Assembly: GCA_965220955.1 (NCBI GenBank) | Contig: CBDCRK010000038.1 | Coordinates: forward strand, 1 to 34,009 | Reading direction: 5' to 3' | Length of the DNA stretch: 34,009 bases | From: CBDCRK01 sp965220955 | GTDB taxonomy: Bacteria > Desulfobacterota > Binatia > Bin18 > CBDCRK01 | Made by a program: the position numbers and the translations under genes | Shown: positions 14,201 to 20,474 of the stretch, piece after piece | Layout: the number at the start of each line of letters is the position of its first letter | How positions within the stretch are numbered: the first letter of the stretch is position 1 | The notes under the pieces: generated by a model | What the model saw: only the letters and a program-made list of their open reading frames with translations | What the model was told of the DNA's origin: nothing | Databases searched by the model: none

Positions 14201-14447
14201 TGCCGTCGAACTGCTGGAGACGCTGAAGGCCGAGAAGCTGCGCGTCGATCAGTGGCGGGAGAAGGAGGCGACCCGCGATGCAGTGCGCGTCACTATCCGG
14301 GATTTTCTCTGGAGTGACGCTACCGGTTTGCCGCACAGCTACACGGACGGGGAAGTGGAGACGCGCTCGGATGAGGTGTTCCGTCACGTCTTCCGCGCCT
14401 ATCCGATGCTGCCATCACCATACTATGAGACAGCGGCAGCGGCGTAA
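11205..14447 (+). CDS. hsdR: Type I restriction endonuclease subunit HsdR
   Basis: A 1080-residue protein, full length. HsdR gives the ATP-driven DNA translocation and cleavage of the type I complex. The N-terminal PD-(D/E)xK nuclease is present: Asp about 151 (RRADIIGF) and Glu-Cys-Lys at 165-167 (LLFIECKN). The helicase motor follows: Walker A near 300-306 (HTQGAGKSYS), DEAH near 403 (VITDEAHRTQYG), motif III near 429 (GFTGTPLF), and motif VI QAIARANRVN near 698. The C-terminal helical region is rich in Gln and Glu and would contact HsdM/HsdS. All key motifs are intact, so this subunit could work if hsdM and hsdS do. GC is high and the codon pattern is uniform, which gives a long open frame on the other strand. 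Confidence 0.97.
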   Translation: MSPSPYTEDALVQQTTADYLEHQLGWESVYAHNTEDFGPDSLLGRASDREVVLARSLREKLTALNPGLPEAAYNDAVRQLTAAVASQTIVATNREKYALIRDGVQVTFRNNKGERVRERLRVFDFDNPTNNQFLCVRELWVRGDLYQRRADIIGFVNGLPLLFIECKNIHRNLKTAFEKNYSDYRDTIPHLFHHNAIVMFGNGEKAKIGSLTSRWEHFHEWKRLAEEEPGAVDMETLLKGVCDKRNFMDLVENFILFDESLGELKKILARNHQFLGVNRAVEAVHKRETRQGRLGVFWHTQGAGKSYSMVMFTRKVHRKLGGNFTFLVLTDRDDLDSQIYKTFAGCGVVDHDREPCRASSGKGLSRLLAQHKAHVFSLIQKFNQDVDPDSGYTRRNDIIVITDEAHRTQYGTLALNMRNALPNASYIGFTGTPLFTDDEITRRIFGEYVSTYDFQRAVEDSATVPLYYDARGDKLGVAIGDLNERIADKLEELETNDIDVEQRLEQELKRDYHVVTAGRRLDQVARDFVRHYSATWETGKAMLVCIDKVTCVRMHRLIEFYWHERIKEVEAERERATDEQEEIYLRRQTAWMRETRVAVVVSEEQGEVEKFRKWELDILPHRRLIKEGMDLPESMRHQPRFRNMQRMGLDEAFKEEEHPFRIAIVCAMWLTGFDVPSLSTLYLDKPLKAHTLMQAIARANRVNEGKNNGMIVDYCGILKHLRKALATFAGTRPDSGGCEIEPARPHEELLADLAEAISLVQAFLDKQGASLADVIQKTGFKRNTAIVACKEAANENDETRKRFEVMCREVFKKFKACLNVSGANIYRADRDAINIVYKSLQQDREQTDITDIIRQLHKVVDEAIATTADRAAEEPEAYDISRIDFDRLKREFERSSTQQTTVQNLKQVVENRLQQLLQQNPLRTNFQQHYEAIVAAYNREKDRVTIEQTFEALLRLVQELDEEQSRAVREGLDEESLAVFDLLKKPNLSKSAIRRIKAVAVELLETLKAEKLRVDQWREKEATRDAVRVTIRDFLWSDATGLPHSYTDGEVETRSDEVFRHVFRAYPMLPSPYYETAAAA

Positions 14448-14501
14448 CGGCGCTGTGGATATATGCCCATGAAGCCCAAAAAGCAGGTGGAAAACTACTG
14501 C

Positions 14502-14733
14502 TTAGGATGGATTCTTGTAGAACACATACGAGGTCGAATAATTAGCAAACGAAGGGTTTTCGCTTGATTTCGTCACTTCTGTCTCAGACATTCGCAGCCC
14601 TTTGAGCAGCACTCCAACCAGATAAGCCAAGCCGGCAGCGCTGCCGCCTACAGCCAGGGTTTCCAGACCGGACCCATACCAACGTTGTTCAACGAAACGA
14701 CCTTTCACAGCCCCGACCGTGAAGCCTTGCTCA
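14502..14733 (-). pseudogene. VIT1/CCC1-type transporter, C-terminal remnant
   Basis: The minus strand reads EQGFTVGAVKGRFVEQRWYG, then SGLETLAVGGSAAGLAYLVG and VLLKGL. The SGLExLxxGGxAAxxAYLVGxxL end is the last transmembrane helix of VIT1/CCC1-type iron/manganese transporters as I know them. About 45 recognisable residues remain and the rest of the gene is absent. The tail after KGLRMSETEV is not family-like. It lies between the island (hsdR) and the universal stress gene. The remaining interval 14448-14912 holds no other gene I can support. Confidence 0.4.
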
Positions 14734-14912
14734 TGAAAATTTGACGAATCTTTTCCCGCTCTTACAAACCCTATTTTCTCACTTCTGCAAAAGGGTTCTT
14801 ATTGCTTTCTTATTTTTAGGAAATCTGCCAGAGAAACTGCGGGAAAAACGCCAAATCACCCTGGCCTCGGTCTTGCACCTTAGCAAAGTAAGACAGCAAG
14901 AAAGGAGGCTCT

Positions 14913-15353
14913 ATGCAGATCCATAAGATTCTTGTCCCCTTTGATTTCTCTGAGCACTCAGAAAAGGCCCTACACTGGGCCACAGGGATAGCAGAAAAAT
15001 GGCAGGCTCAGGTCCTGCTCTTCCATGTGGTTTCAGCTGCCACCTACCCTATGATGACAGAAGCCTACTACAACACGGCTCAAGTGGAAGCAAGACGAGA
15101 GGAAGACGCGAAGCAGCAGCTAAAGGAGATGGCAGCCAAAGAGAAGACAGTGAACATTGAGACTAAAGTAAAGGTCGGTGAACCCTTTTGGGATATATGT
15201 CGCGCCGCTGAGGAAGAGAAGATGGATCTCATTGTCATGGGATCGCACGGTCGTACGGGTCTTGCACATGTACTGCTGGGTAGTGTGGCCGAGCGGGTAG
15301 TCCGGCACGCCTCCTGCCCGGTAATGGTTGTGAATAAAAAAGCGCCCTCATAA
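14913..15353 (+). CDS. Universal stress protein, UspA family
   Basis: A 146-residue single-domain Usp. The N-terminal ILVPFDFSEHSEKALHWA strand-loop-helix and the ATP-binding motif GSHGRTGLAHVLLGSVAERV (G-x2-G-x9-G-S/T; about residues 110-129) are both complete, ending in the usual RHASCPVMVV strand. Usp proteins bind ATP and support stress survival. A strong ribosome site (AAAGGAGG at 14901-14908) sits five bases before the ATG. It is monocistronic as far as can be seen and followed by a 380-base gap. Confidence 0.93.
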   Translation: MQIHKILVPFDFSEHSEKALHWATGIAEKWQAQVLLFHVVSAATYPMMTEAYYNTAQVEARREEDAKQQLKEMAAKEKTVNIETKVKVGEPFWDICRAAEEEKMDLIVMGSHGRTGLAHVLLGSVAERVVRHASCPVMVVNKKAPS

Positions 15354-15442
15354 ATCGTTTGGATTGCAAGGTAAGGATAGAGGAGGACTTATAGCATCTT
15401 TCATTTGGGTAGGCGTCTGTTGATGATCCTGGTCCCTGTTTT

Positions 15443-15530
15443 GTAGGGGCAATCGCGGGCATCCTGCCCGACGTGATCGCCCACTGTGGATGGTCGCGGG
15501 CAGGTCGGCGAATACGAGATTCGCCCCTAC
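15443..15530. repeat. Palindromic element with GTAGGGGC ends
   Basis: The ends GTAGGGGC (15443-15450) and CGCCCCTAC-type (15522-15530) are inverted. Internal blocks GCGGGCATCCTGCCCG and GTCGCGGGCAGGTCGGCG add further pairing. The length is 88 bases and it has no coding capacity. It has the form of a small non-autonomous mobile or extragenic palindrome found between genes. A separate hairpin follows (TGGCGGC/GCCGCCA, 15581-15598). The interval 15354-15732 otherwise shows no gene. Confidence 0.5.
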
Positions 15531-15580
15531 GCTTTGTTGTGATAGCAAGGGCGCTTGCTCGGGCCGTCACATACGCCCAG

Positions 15581-15598
15581 TGGCGGCGTCAGCCGCCA
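15581..15598. repeat. Short GC-rich hairpin
   Basis: TGGCGGC and GCCGCCA are separated by four bases (GTCA), giving a perfect seven-base-pair stem. No T run follows, so a simple terminator is not supported. It lies between uspA and the CBS gene. Confidence 0.45.
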
Positions 15599-15732
15599 GG
15601 GCAGGTTCTGCATTCCATCAAGGTCTTGGAGCCGGGGCAAGGATTGGCTGTTGTTGAGGCACGGATTTTTGTGGGGCGTTAGATCCCCAGAGAAAGATAG
15701 AAAAACTACTTTAGAGGAATGGAGGTTCAGTT

Positions 15733-16140
15733 ATGGAGACAAAAAAAGTTCGAGACATCATGACCAGGGAAGTCACCACTTTGGGGCGTAACGATACCCT
15801 GCAGTTGGCTAGGGACATTATGAATTTAGAGCGGACGCGTCACTTCCCAGTAATGGAGGAAGGAGAAGTGGTCGGGGTAGTCAGCCAGCGTGATATCTTT
15901 CATGCTTCCCTGGGTTCGGTCATCAAGTATGGGGAGAAAGCCGAGAGAGAGTTTCTGGGCACGGTTACGGTCAAAGAGGTCATGAGCGATCCCATCACAG
16001 TCTCACCGGATACCTCTATAAAACAGGCAGCCCAGCTCATGGTAGAAAAAAAGATTGGTTGCCTACCGGTGGTAGAAGAAGAAAATTTGGTTGGTCTGAT
16101 AACGGAAACAGATCTTTTGCGGGAAGTGGCAGAGATGTGA
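15733..16140 (+). CDS. CBS-domain pair protein
   Basis: A 135-residue protein made of two CBS domains. Domain 1 starts at KVRDIMTREVTTLGRNDTL and reaches VVGVVSQRDIFHASLG; domain 2 starts at TVKEVMSDPITVSPDTS and ends LVGLITETDLLREVAEM. Each has the V-x-D-I/V-M opening and the GxxSxxDL or GxITExDL closing strand that binds adenosine nucleotides. It is the stand-alone type without an attached enzyme. The ribosome site TGGAGG (15719-15724) fits the start at 15733. Its role is likely energy or nucleotide sensing; the target is unknown. Confidence 0.92.
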   Translation: METKKVRDIMTREVTTLGRNDTLQLARDIMNLERTRHFPVMEEGEVVGVVSQRDIFHASLGSVIKYGEKAEREFLGTVTVKEVMSDPITVSPDTSIKQAAQLMVEKKIGCLPVVEEENLVGLITETDLLREVAEM

Positions 16141-16262
16141 TGGGCCGGCTAACAAATCCGAGGCAGCTGAGCGCCGGGGAGCAGGTCGACTAGCCGTTCG
16201 CTTCCCAGGATGGTGCGCCTCACTACCCGACCGGGATGCCCAGCTGCCACTTTGCCAATAAG

Positions 16263-16335
16263 CGCGCCCGGGGAGACTCGAACTCCCAGCCTACGGGTTC
16301 GAAGCCCGGCGCTCTGTCCATTGAGCTACGGGCGC
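16263..16335 (-). tRNA. tRNA-Arg, anticodon TCG
   Basis: On the minus strand the 73 nucleotides fold as a cloverleaf. The acceptor stem pairs GCGCCCG with CGGGCGC (all seven pairs), followed by discriminator G. The D arm is GCTCAATGGACAGAGC. The anticodon loop is CTTCGAA, giving anticodon TCG, which reads Arg CGA. The T arm is GGGAG-TTCGAGT-CTCCC. One pair at the base of the anticodon stem is weak. CCA is not encoded. An integrase pseudogene lies just beyond the 5' end. A short open fragment (minus strand, 16160-16262) follows the 3' end without a gap. Confidence 0.93.
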
Positions 16336-16422
16336 GTATAGAAAAATCAATAATTTAGCACGATGGCGCTGAGGAGCTTTCTTCTGTGTGTGTAACATGT
16401 GGGGAAATTTCCTCACCGCGGC

Positions 16423-16690
16423 CTACCCTACCACTTTCCGAAGAGGAGGAGCAAGCACCACCTCTTTGAGGTCTTCCTTGCTGGGGTTGTTGTATCTTTG
16501 GAAGACGGCAAAGGTTTTGTGGCCGGTGATGGCCATGATGCGCTAGTAGTCCCACCCTTCTCTCACCTTGTTGGTGACGAAGGTATGCCGCAGGTCATGA
16601 AAACAACCATCCTCAAGCCCTGCCTTGCGACGAGCAGTATCAAAGGCATTCTTCCATCCCTGTCGCCCTAGGGGCTTTCCTTCCTACTTC
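16423..16690 (-). pseudogene. Tyrosine recombinase (phage-type integrase), C-terminal pseudogene
   Basis: The minus-strand frame reads GRQGWKNAFDTARRKAGLED, then GCFHDLRHTFVTNKVREGWD, a stop, then IMAITGHKTFAVFQRYNNPS. The HDLRHTF motif (His-x-x-Arg), the GHKT motif and the catalytic Tyr in FQRYN are the C-terminal half of a tyrosine recombinase. A TAG interrupts WDYxRIM; a single T would restore Tyr. The N-terminal half, including the first catalytic Arg, is missing and the frame is stopped upstream. The 5' end of tRNA-Arg is about 90 bases away, so an element once integrated or excised near here. The extent is approximate. Confidence 0.8.
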
Positions 16691-16785
16691 CCCCTTCTCA
16701 ATATTTCTTTCATTCATTGGGCACTTCTACTGCTTTGCCTCACAGGGAGCAAGACACTTCGGCGTACCAGAGCGCAAGACCCTGG

Positions 16786-17379
16786 CTATAAAGAGACAGC
16801 CTCCTCCTGATTCTTTATCGCCTTGGCAACAATCCGATGGACTTCTCGTCCTGGGATAGACCCCCGCTTACGCAGCGCTCGCGCTAGAACTCTGACGGCT
16901 TTCCAATGTGCGGGCTCTCTCAGCAGGTTGGTCGTATCCTCCATTAGAGACTGGAAGTAGAGGGAACTTATCTCTAACTCCCTGCCATTCCCATACTCAG
17001 GAATTTTCCCGGCGTTGGTCAACTTTGCTATTCTCTTCTCCCGGTCTTGGCCAAAGAGCCGATCACTGATACCGCGCGCCCTAATGACTTCTCCTGGGAA
17101 ACCCATCCCGTCAAGGTCCACCTCTGTGCCATAGCGGAACATAGCTTCAGCTACAAAACCAGCAAGAAGGACCATAATGTATTTCTCCAACCCTTCTGGA
17201 TCGTGGGCTAGCAAAGCAGAAATATGAGCCCGGCTGGGCGGAGGGTCGAGCTCGCACGCCCCAAGGAGCTGAAAGTCCAACTCCCGCCTATCTTTCCTCA
17301 ACCATACCCGGGTAATTTTATGGCCAATCAGCACACCCGCTACCGCGTGACCAGCCTCATGGTAAGCAACTTTACTCAT
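16786..17379 (-). CDS. FtsH-like (M41) zinc peptidase domain protein without ATPase
   Basis: A 197-residue protein. KVAYHEAGHAVAGVLIGH at residues 3-20 has the HExxH zinc motif (HEAGH, residues 8-12) in the same setting as FtsH's peptidase domain (AYHEAGHA). A second helix, EKYIMVLLAGFVAEAMFRYG, resembles the M41 GGRxAE helix, with AGFVAE. The third zinc ligand could be the Asp in TEVDLDGMG or SDRLFGQD. FtsH proteins carry an AAA+ domain and membrane segments first; here there are none and the protein starts with the zinc motif. It is probably a small soluble peptidase or a truncated relative. The ribosome site is weak. It is divergent to the lyase gene. Confidence 0.7.
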   Translation of the reverse strand: MSKVAYHEAGHAVAGVLIGHKITRVWLRKDRRELDFQLLGACELDPPPSRAHISALLAHDPEGLEKYIMVLLAGFVAEAMFRYGTEVDLDGMGFPGEVIRARGISDRLFGQDREKRIAKLTNAGKIPEYGNGRELEISSLYFQSLMEDTTNLLREPAHWKAVRVLARALRKRGSIPGREVHRIVAKAIKNQEEAVSL

Positions 17380-17739
17380 TTCTCTCTCAGTTTTTTTACA
17401 TTTTGGGCGTCCTATAAGAGCGGATTTACTTGAATTCCGCGCCAGTCATAGGGCTAAGCCATCATTGGCAGCCTGTTTTGTCAAGAGTATCCGCCTCAGC
17501 CCGGAGGGTATTCGAGGGGCAATAAAGGTCTCCCTTTTCTCTTGATTTCTGCGAGGCACAAGAGGTAGAGTTCTGCCTACTGTGCTAAGGAGTCGGCAGA
17601 AACGGTAGGGTCAAAGAGATAAGACCCTCACCCCCAGAGACCATCTGTCTAAGATAGAGGAGAAAAGTGTCAGGAATATGGGGAAAGGGCTTGGGGGGGA
17701 ATAGGTGTCGAAGTTAGAGTTCGTTAAGGAGGAAAATTT
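17380..17739. other. Divergent intergenic region with a small hairpin
   Basis: No gene is seen in these 360 bases between the M41-like gene (minus) and the lyase gene (plus). It contains an inverted repeat (TTCTGCC at 17571-17577, GGCAGAA at 17595-17601) and ends with AAGGAGG as ribosome site for the lyase. Both divergent promoters must lie here, but I could not pick clear -35/-10 pairs. Confidence 0.5.
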
Positions 17740-18657
17740 ATGAAGCTGTATCGCTCTGTTCTTTTCGTTCCTGGTAACCGTCTCGACTGGATGGATAAAG
17801 CACCACAGTACGGGCCAGACGCGCTGATTTTAGACCTCGAAGATGCCGTACCCATTGCCGAAAAGGCTGAGGCAAGGAAAACTGTCCGTACCGGTATCGA
17901 GCGCCTAAGAGAAAAAGACGTGGGGATTTTTGTCCGCGTGAACGGGGTAGATACAGGACTCACCACCAACGACATTGAGGCCATTGTAACCGCAGGCCTA
18001 GTTGCTATTGCCATTCCCAAGCTTGAACGGGTTGAAGAGGTGCTTAAAGTCGACGCCTGGATTGAGCTTTATGAGCGCAAGATCGGGCTGCCGGTTGGCA
18101 CAGTCGAAATCATGGCCCTGCCAGAGACCGCGCTAGGCATTATGAACGCTTATCAATTGGCCACCGCCTGTCCTCGGGTAGGCAACATCTTGGGAGGGGT
18201 GGGAGCTCGGTCGGGTGATGTAACCAGGGCCATTGGCTACAAGTGGACACGCGCGGGGCTAGAAACACTCTATATGGCTTCTCATATCCTTCTTGCCGCC
18301 AGAGCCGCGGGAATTGAATATCCAATCGGTGGTGGGTCTCTAGAGGTCGGGGACACCGAGTTGGTTCGTGCGCAGCTGCAGCGGGGACGCGAGATTGGGT
18401 TCCGGGGTGCCATGCTTATCCATCCCTCGGCGGTGCCCATAGCGAACGAAGTATTTGCCCCGTCCCCGGAAGAGATTGAATGGAACAAGGGAATCTTGCG
18501 GGCCATGGCGGAGGCCGAGCAAGCTGGACGAGCCGCAGTCACCTATGATGGCATGATGATCGATTATGCTCATGTGAGGAACGCCCTTGATCTCCTGAAC
18601 CAAGCCGAGGCGTTTGGCCTCGACGTTGGCGAGTACCCAGAGGTAAAGGCACTTTAA
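17740..18657 (+). CDS. CitE/HpcH-type CoA-ester lyase or aldolase
   Basis: A 305-residue protein of the HpcH/HpaI and citrate-lyase beta family, a TIM-barrel that splits or forms beta-hydroxyacyl-CoA esters (for example malyl- or citramalyl-CoA). The opening YRSVLFVPGNRLDWMDKA, ALILDLEDAVPIAEKAEA (Asp-Glu-Asp), TVEIMALPETALGIMNA with the metal-binding Glu, GGVGARSGDVTRAIG and AMLIHPSAVPIANE are all in place. The exact substrate cannot be told. The gene has an ideal ribosome site (AAGGAGG). It stands alone, followed by a long inverted repeat at 18671-18714. Confidence 0.9.
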   Translation: MKLYRSVLFVPGNRLDWMDKAPQYGPDALILDLEDAVPIAEKAEARKTVRTGIERLREKDVGIFVRVNGVDTGLTTNDIEAIVTAGLVAIAIPKLERVEEVLKVDAWIELYERKIGLPVGTVEIMALPETALGIMNAYQLATACPRVGNILGGVGARSGDVTRAIGYKWTRAGLETLYMASHILLAARAAGIEYPIGGGSLEVGDTELVRAQLQRGREIGFRGAMLIHPSAVPIANEVFAPSPEEIEWNKGILRAMAEAEQAGRAAVTYDGMMIDYAHVRNALDLLNQAEAFGLDVGEYPEVKAL

Positions 18658-18670
18658 TTAGCCGGGGCAG

Positions 18671-18714
18671 GCTGGGCTCCCCTCTGGCCATAAATCCAAG
18701 GGAGAAGGCCCAGC
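18671..18714. repeat. Long inverted repeat after the lyase gene
   Basis: GCTGGGC at 18671-18677 pairs with GCCCAGC at 18708-18714, and TCCC pairs with GGGA inside. It could fold in the 3' untranslated part of the lyase transcript and act as a terminator or message-end stabiliser. There is no clean T run. Confidence 0.45.
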
Positions 18715-18822
18715 AGCCTTACCATGATCAATATCCCTAACCCCACCAGCACCAGAGTTCGGGCCGCGCTGGATGAATCGTCTCTATCTCTATGCTTCTC
18801 TTCTTCTTCACCCCGCCCTAGG

Positions 18823-19110
18823 CTATATGTTCATTCCCTGTTGTCGGAACATTGCTGCCATGTCTAAAGCCGGGTGAATCTCAAACTCTACCTCCTGCCA
18901 GTAATCAAGCATCTTGCGAATATCCTCATGGTTATCCGACTCAAAAAGAAACACGTCCGGCACCTCGGTCCCCAAAGCCCCATAAATCCCCAGGAACTTT
19001 AACCCCGCCGGGCGATCTCCTTCGTTCCACCACTTGCGCGATTTAGCCATAAGGTCTACATTTTCCAGCACCGCACGCGGCTTGTTTTTCACAAAGGCTA
19101 TGTAGAGCAT
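18823..19110 (-). CDS. DUF3303-like small protein
   Basis: A 95-residue ferredoxin-fold-like protein: MLYIAFVKNKPRAVLENVDL, then GDRPAGLKFLGIYGALG, TEVPDVFLFESDNHEDIRKM and YWQEVEFEIHPALDMAAMF. The arrangement (beta, helix, beta, VFLFESDN strand, EFEIHPAL strand) fits DUF3303-like dimeric alpha-beta barrel proteins; function is unknown. AAAGGAGG lies just before the ATG. It is 25 bases from, and in the same direction as, a GYD-domain protein, and the two form a small operon of similar folds. Confidence 0.72.
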   Translation of the reverse strand: MLYIAFVKNKPRAVLENVDLMAKSRKWWNEGDRPAGLKFLGIYGALGTEVPDVFLFESDNHEDIRKMLDYWQEVEFEIHPALDMAAMFRQQGMNI

Positions 19111-19135
19111 ATCTCTTCCTCCTTTCTTCTGGTTG

Positions 19136-19444
19136 TTAGGATCGACCTATCTGTTTGGGTCCTTTGAGTTTATCGCGCAACTGCGAGGTAGTCATAGCCG
19201 GAAGGGAGGTAATACCCACCGTTCCCCGTGAGCCTAGATCAACCGACAGATGAGCGATCGTTTCATTATCTGGCGCTTCAACAATGGTGACAAAATCATA
19301 CTGGCCCAGCACTGCATACTGAGCTATCACCTTACAACCAAAATCGGCAATCTCCTTGTTGACTTCCTCCATCCGGTCAGGGTTACCATGCAAGGTTTGC
19401 CGCCCCTCAGGAGTCAAACTGCTAAGCAAAATATATGTTGGCAT
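19136..19444 (-). CDS. GYD-domain protein
   Basis: A 102-residue protein. MPTYILLSSLTPEGRQTLHG, VNKEIADFGCKVIAQYAVLG, QYDFVTIVEAPDNETIAHLS and RGTVGITSLPAM make the GYD family pattern (here QYD), a dimeric alpha-beta barrel relative of unknown function. A very good ribosome site (AAAGGAGG) precedes the ATG. It is the first gene of the pair with the DUF3303-like protein. The promoter must lie in 19445-19612, next to the TetR-type palindrome. Confidence 0.85.
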   Translation of the reverse strand: MPTYILLSSLTPEGRQTLHGNPDRMEEVNKEIADFGCKVIAQYAVLGQYDFVTIVEAPDNETIAHLSVDLGSRGTVGITSLPAMTTSQLRDKLKGPKQIGRS

Positions 19445-19615
19445 AGGGTCCTCCTTTGTCGATCATTGCTCCCAGAACTCTGGCTTAAGAGTATGAGAGC
19501 TTTCCTTAGTTTGGAGTCCTTGTGGCTCTCCAATACCGATCGAGTATCATCCTTGAAACTATGAAATACTATTTCTTCTCAACCTCGTCAAGTATCTTAT
19601 AAACAATTTGTGTTG

Positions 19616-19633
19616 ACTGACTATTCAGTCAGT
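19616..19633. promoter_or_regulatory. TetR-type operator palindrome
   Basis: ACTGACT-ATTC-AGTCAGT is a perfect seven-base inverted repeat. The same bases also pair as TATTCA/TGAATA, a second overlapping palindrome. This TGACTGA/TCAGTCA form is typical of TetR-family operators, including fatty-acid regulators of the FadR/AcrR kind. It overlaps a TTGACT -35-like box at 19613-19618. It lies between the GYD operon (leftward) and the gene at 19886. The 440-base interval 19445-19885 has no other gene I trust. Confidence 0.6.
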
Positions 19634-19885
19634 GAATATTTTCTAGCAGCATTGAACAACCAAAAACTAAGGAAGGTTTTGATTTGCGCCTCGGATTGCC
19701 CGTCAGTCGCAGGTAAAGTTATGGGAGCCAAGGGCGGTGGCGCATTTAAGACATTTGTGACGGAAGCGGGGCTAAGAAAGAGAAAGCACAATAGCTGCTG
19801 GCGGATATCTGGCTGGTTTACCAAGGGGCTTGACACCGCGGACTTACGCGGACTTAAAGGAGGCAAAGGCGTTGCAGAGGGAGTT

Positions 19886-20425
19886 ATGGTAAACCTAAAC
19901 ATAGGGATTGTTATTCCGCCAGAGAGCTGGTCGTTACTCCGGGAAGAGCCGTTCTACTCTGCGCGGTTCATCCACCGCGAGGAGGCTGAGGAGATAATGC
20001 TGGTGGTCCGAGTGGAGGCCCTGGACTTTTTTCTCAATGTTCACCCACCCCTCACCCTTGATCTTACTGTATGGTGTAGCCCCCAGGGTACATGGGTTGT
20101 GGCTCTCGCCTATCTTTTACATCGTACCATTGGGGACACCAAGGGGGGAATTTTCTACCTCAATCCTTGCCAGGTTTCAGACGCCGAGATCCTGCGCAAA
20201 CTCTTGAAGCAGGAGATCTTACACCTGATCTTTTTTAGCGCTGATATGAGCGAACACCTAACGGTGGGGGTTACACAGTCAACACAGCAACTGGCTCACT
20301 GGCGGCAGCTTATAGAGGACATGAACCGTACTCTAACAGGGGAAAAGTTTGACGGCGACTCCGATCCAAACTTTGAGACAGCCCTGCAGGACTTTCAGGC
20401 ACAATTTGGCGCGCCAAGCGCATAG
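19886..20425 (+). CDS. Hypothetical protein, function unknown
   Basis: A 179-residue protein. I take ATG 19886, with AGAGGGAG just upstream. A longer frame from TTG 19610 would run across the operator palindrome and gives unconvincing sequence. Visible segments are LNIGIVIPPESWSLLREEPF, RFIHREEAEEIMLVVRVEAL, LDLTVWCSPQGTWVVALAYL and LRKLLKQEILHLIFFSADMS, then a helical, acidic C-terminus (WRQLIEDMNRTLTGEKFDGD). There is no signal peptide or membrane helix. It looks cytosolic and beta-rich in the first half. I recognise no family. It may be under the nearby operator. It is convergent with cysS. Confidence 0.55.
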   Translation: MVNLNIGIVIPPESWSLLREEPFYSARFIHREEAEEIMLVVRVEALDFFLNVHPPLTLDLTVWCSPQGTWVVALAYLLHRTIGDTKGGIFYLNPCQVSDAEILRKLLKQEILHLIFFSADMSEHLTVGVTQSTQQLAHWRQLIEDMNRTLTGEKFDGDSDPNFETALQDFQAQFGAPSA

Positions 20426-20474
20426 CGCGCAAGACTTCTGGGCAGGGCTGTACCGGGCTAAACATGCTGGCCGA

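Noticed and set aside
11460..14387. A 975-codon open frame on the minus strand inside hsdR
   Set aside because: It lies wholly inside a full-length HsdR with all motifs intact. Its composition (rich in Val, Leu, His, Arg) is what the reverse complement of GC-rich codons gives, and no family pattern is seen.
16160..16262. Minus-strand open fragment (GKVAAGHPGRVVRRTILGSE) running out of the tRNA 3' end
   Set aside because: It has no start codon of its own and stops after about 37 codons. It may be a remnant, but no family can be named.
19610..19885. Extended start (TTG 19610) for the gene at 19886
   Set aside because: The extension would cross the operator palindrome and yields sequence without conserved character; the ATG at 19886 has a good ribosome site.
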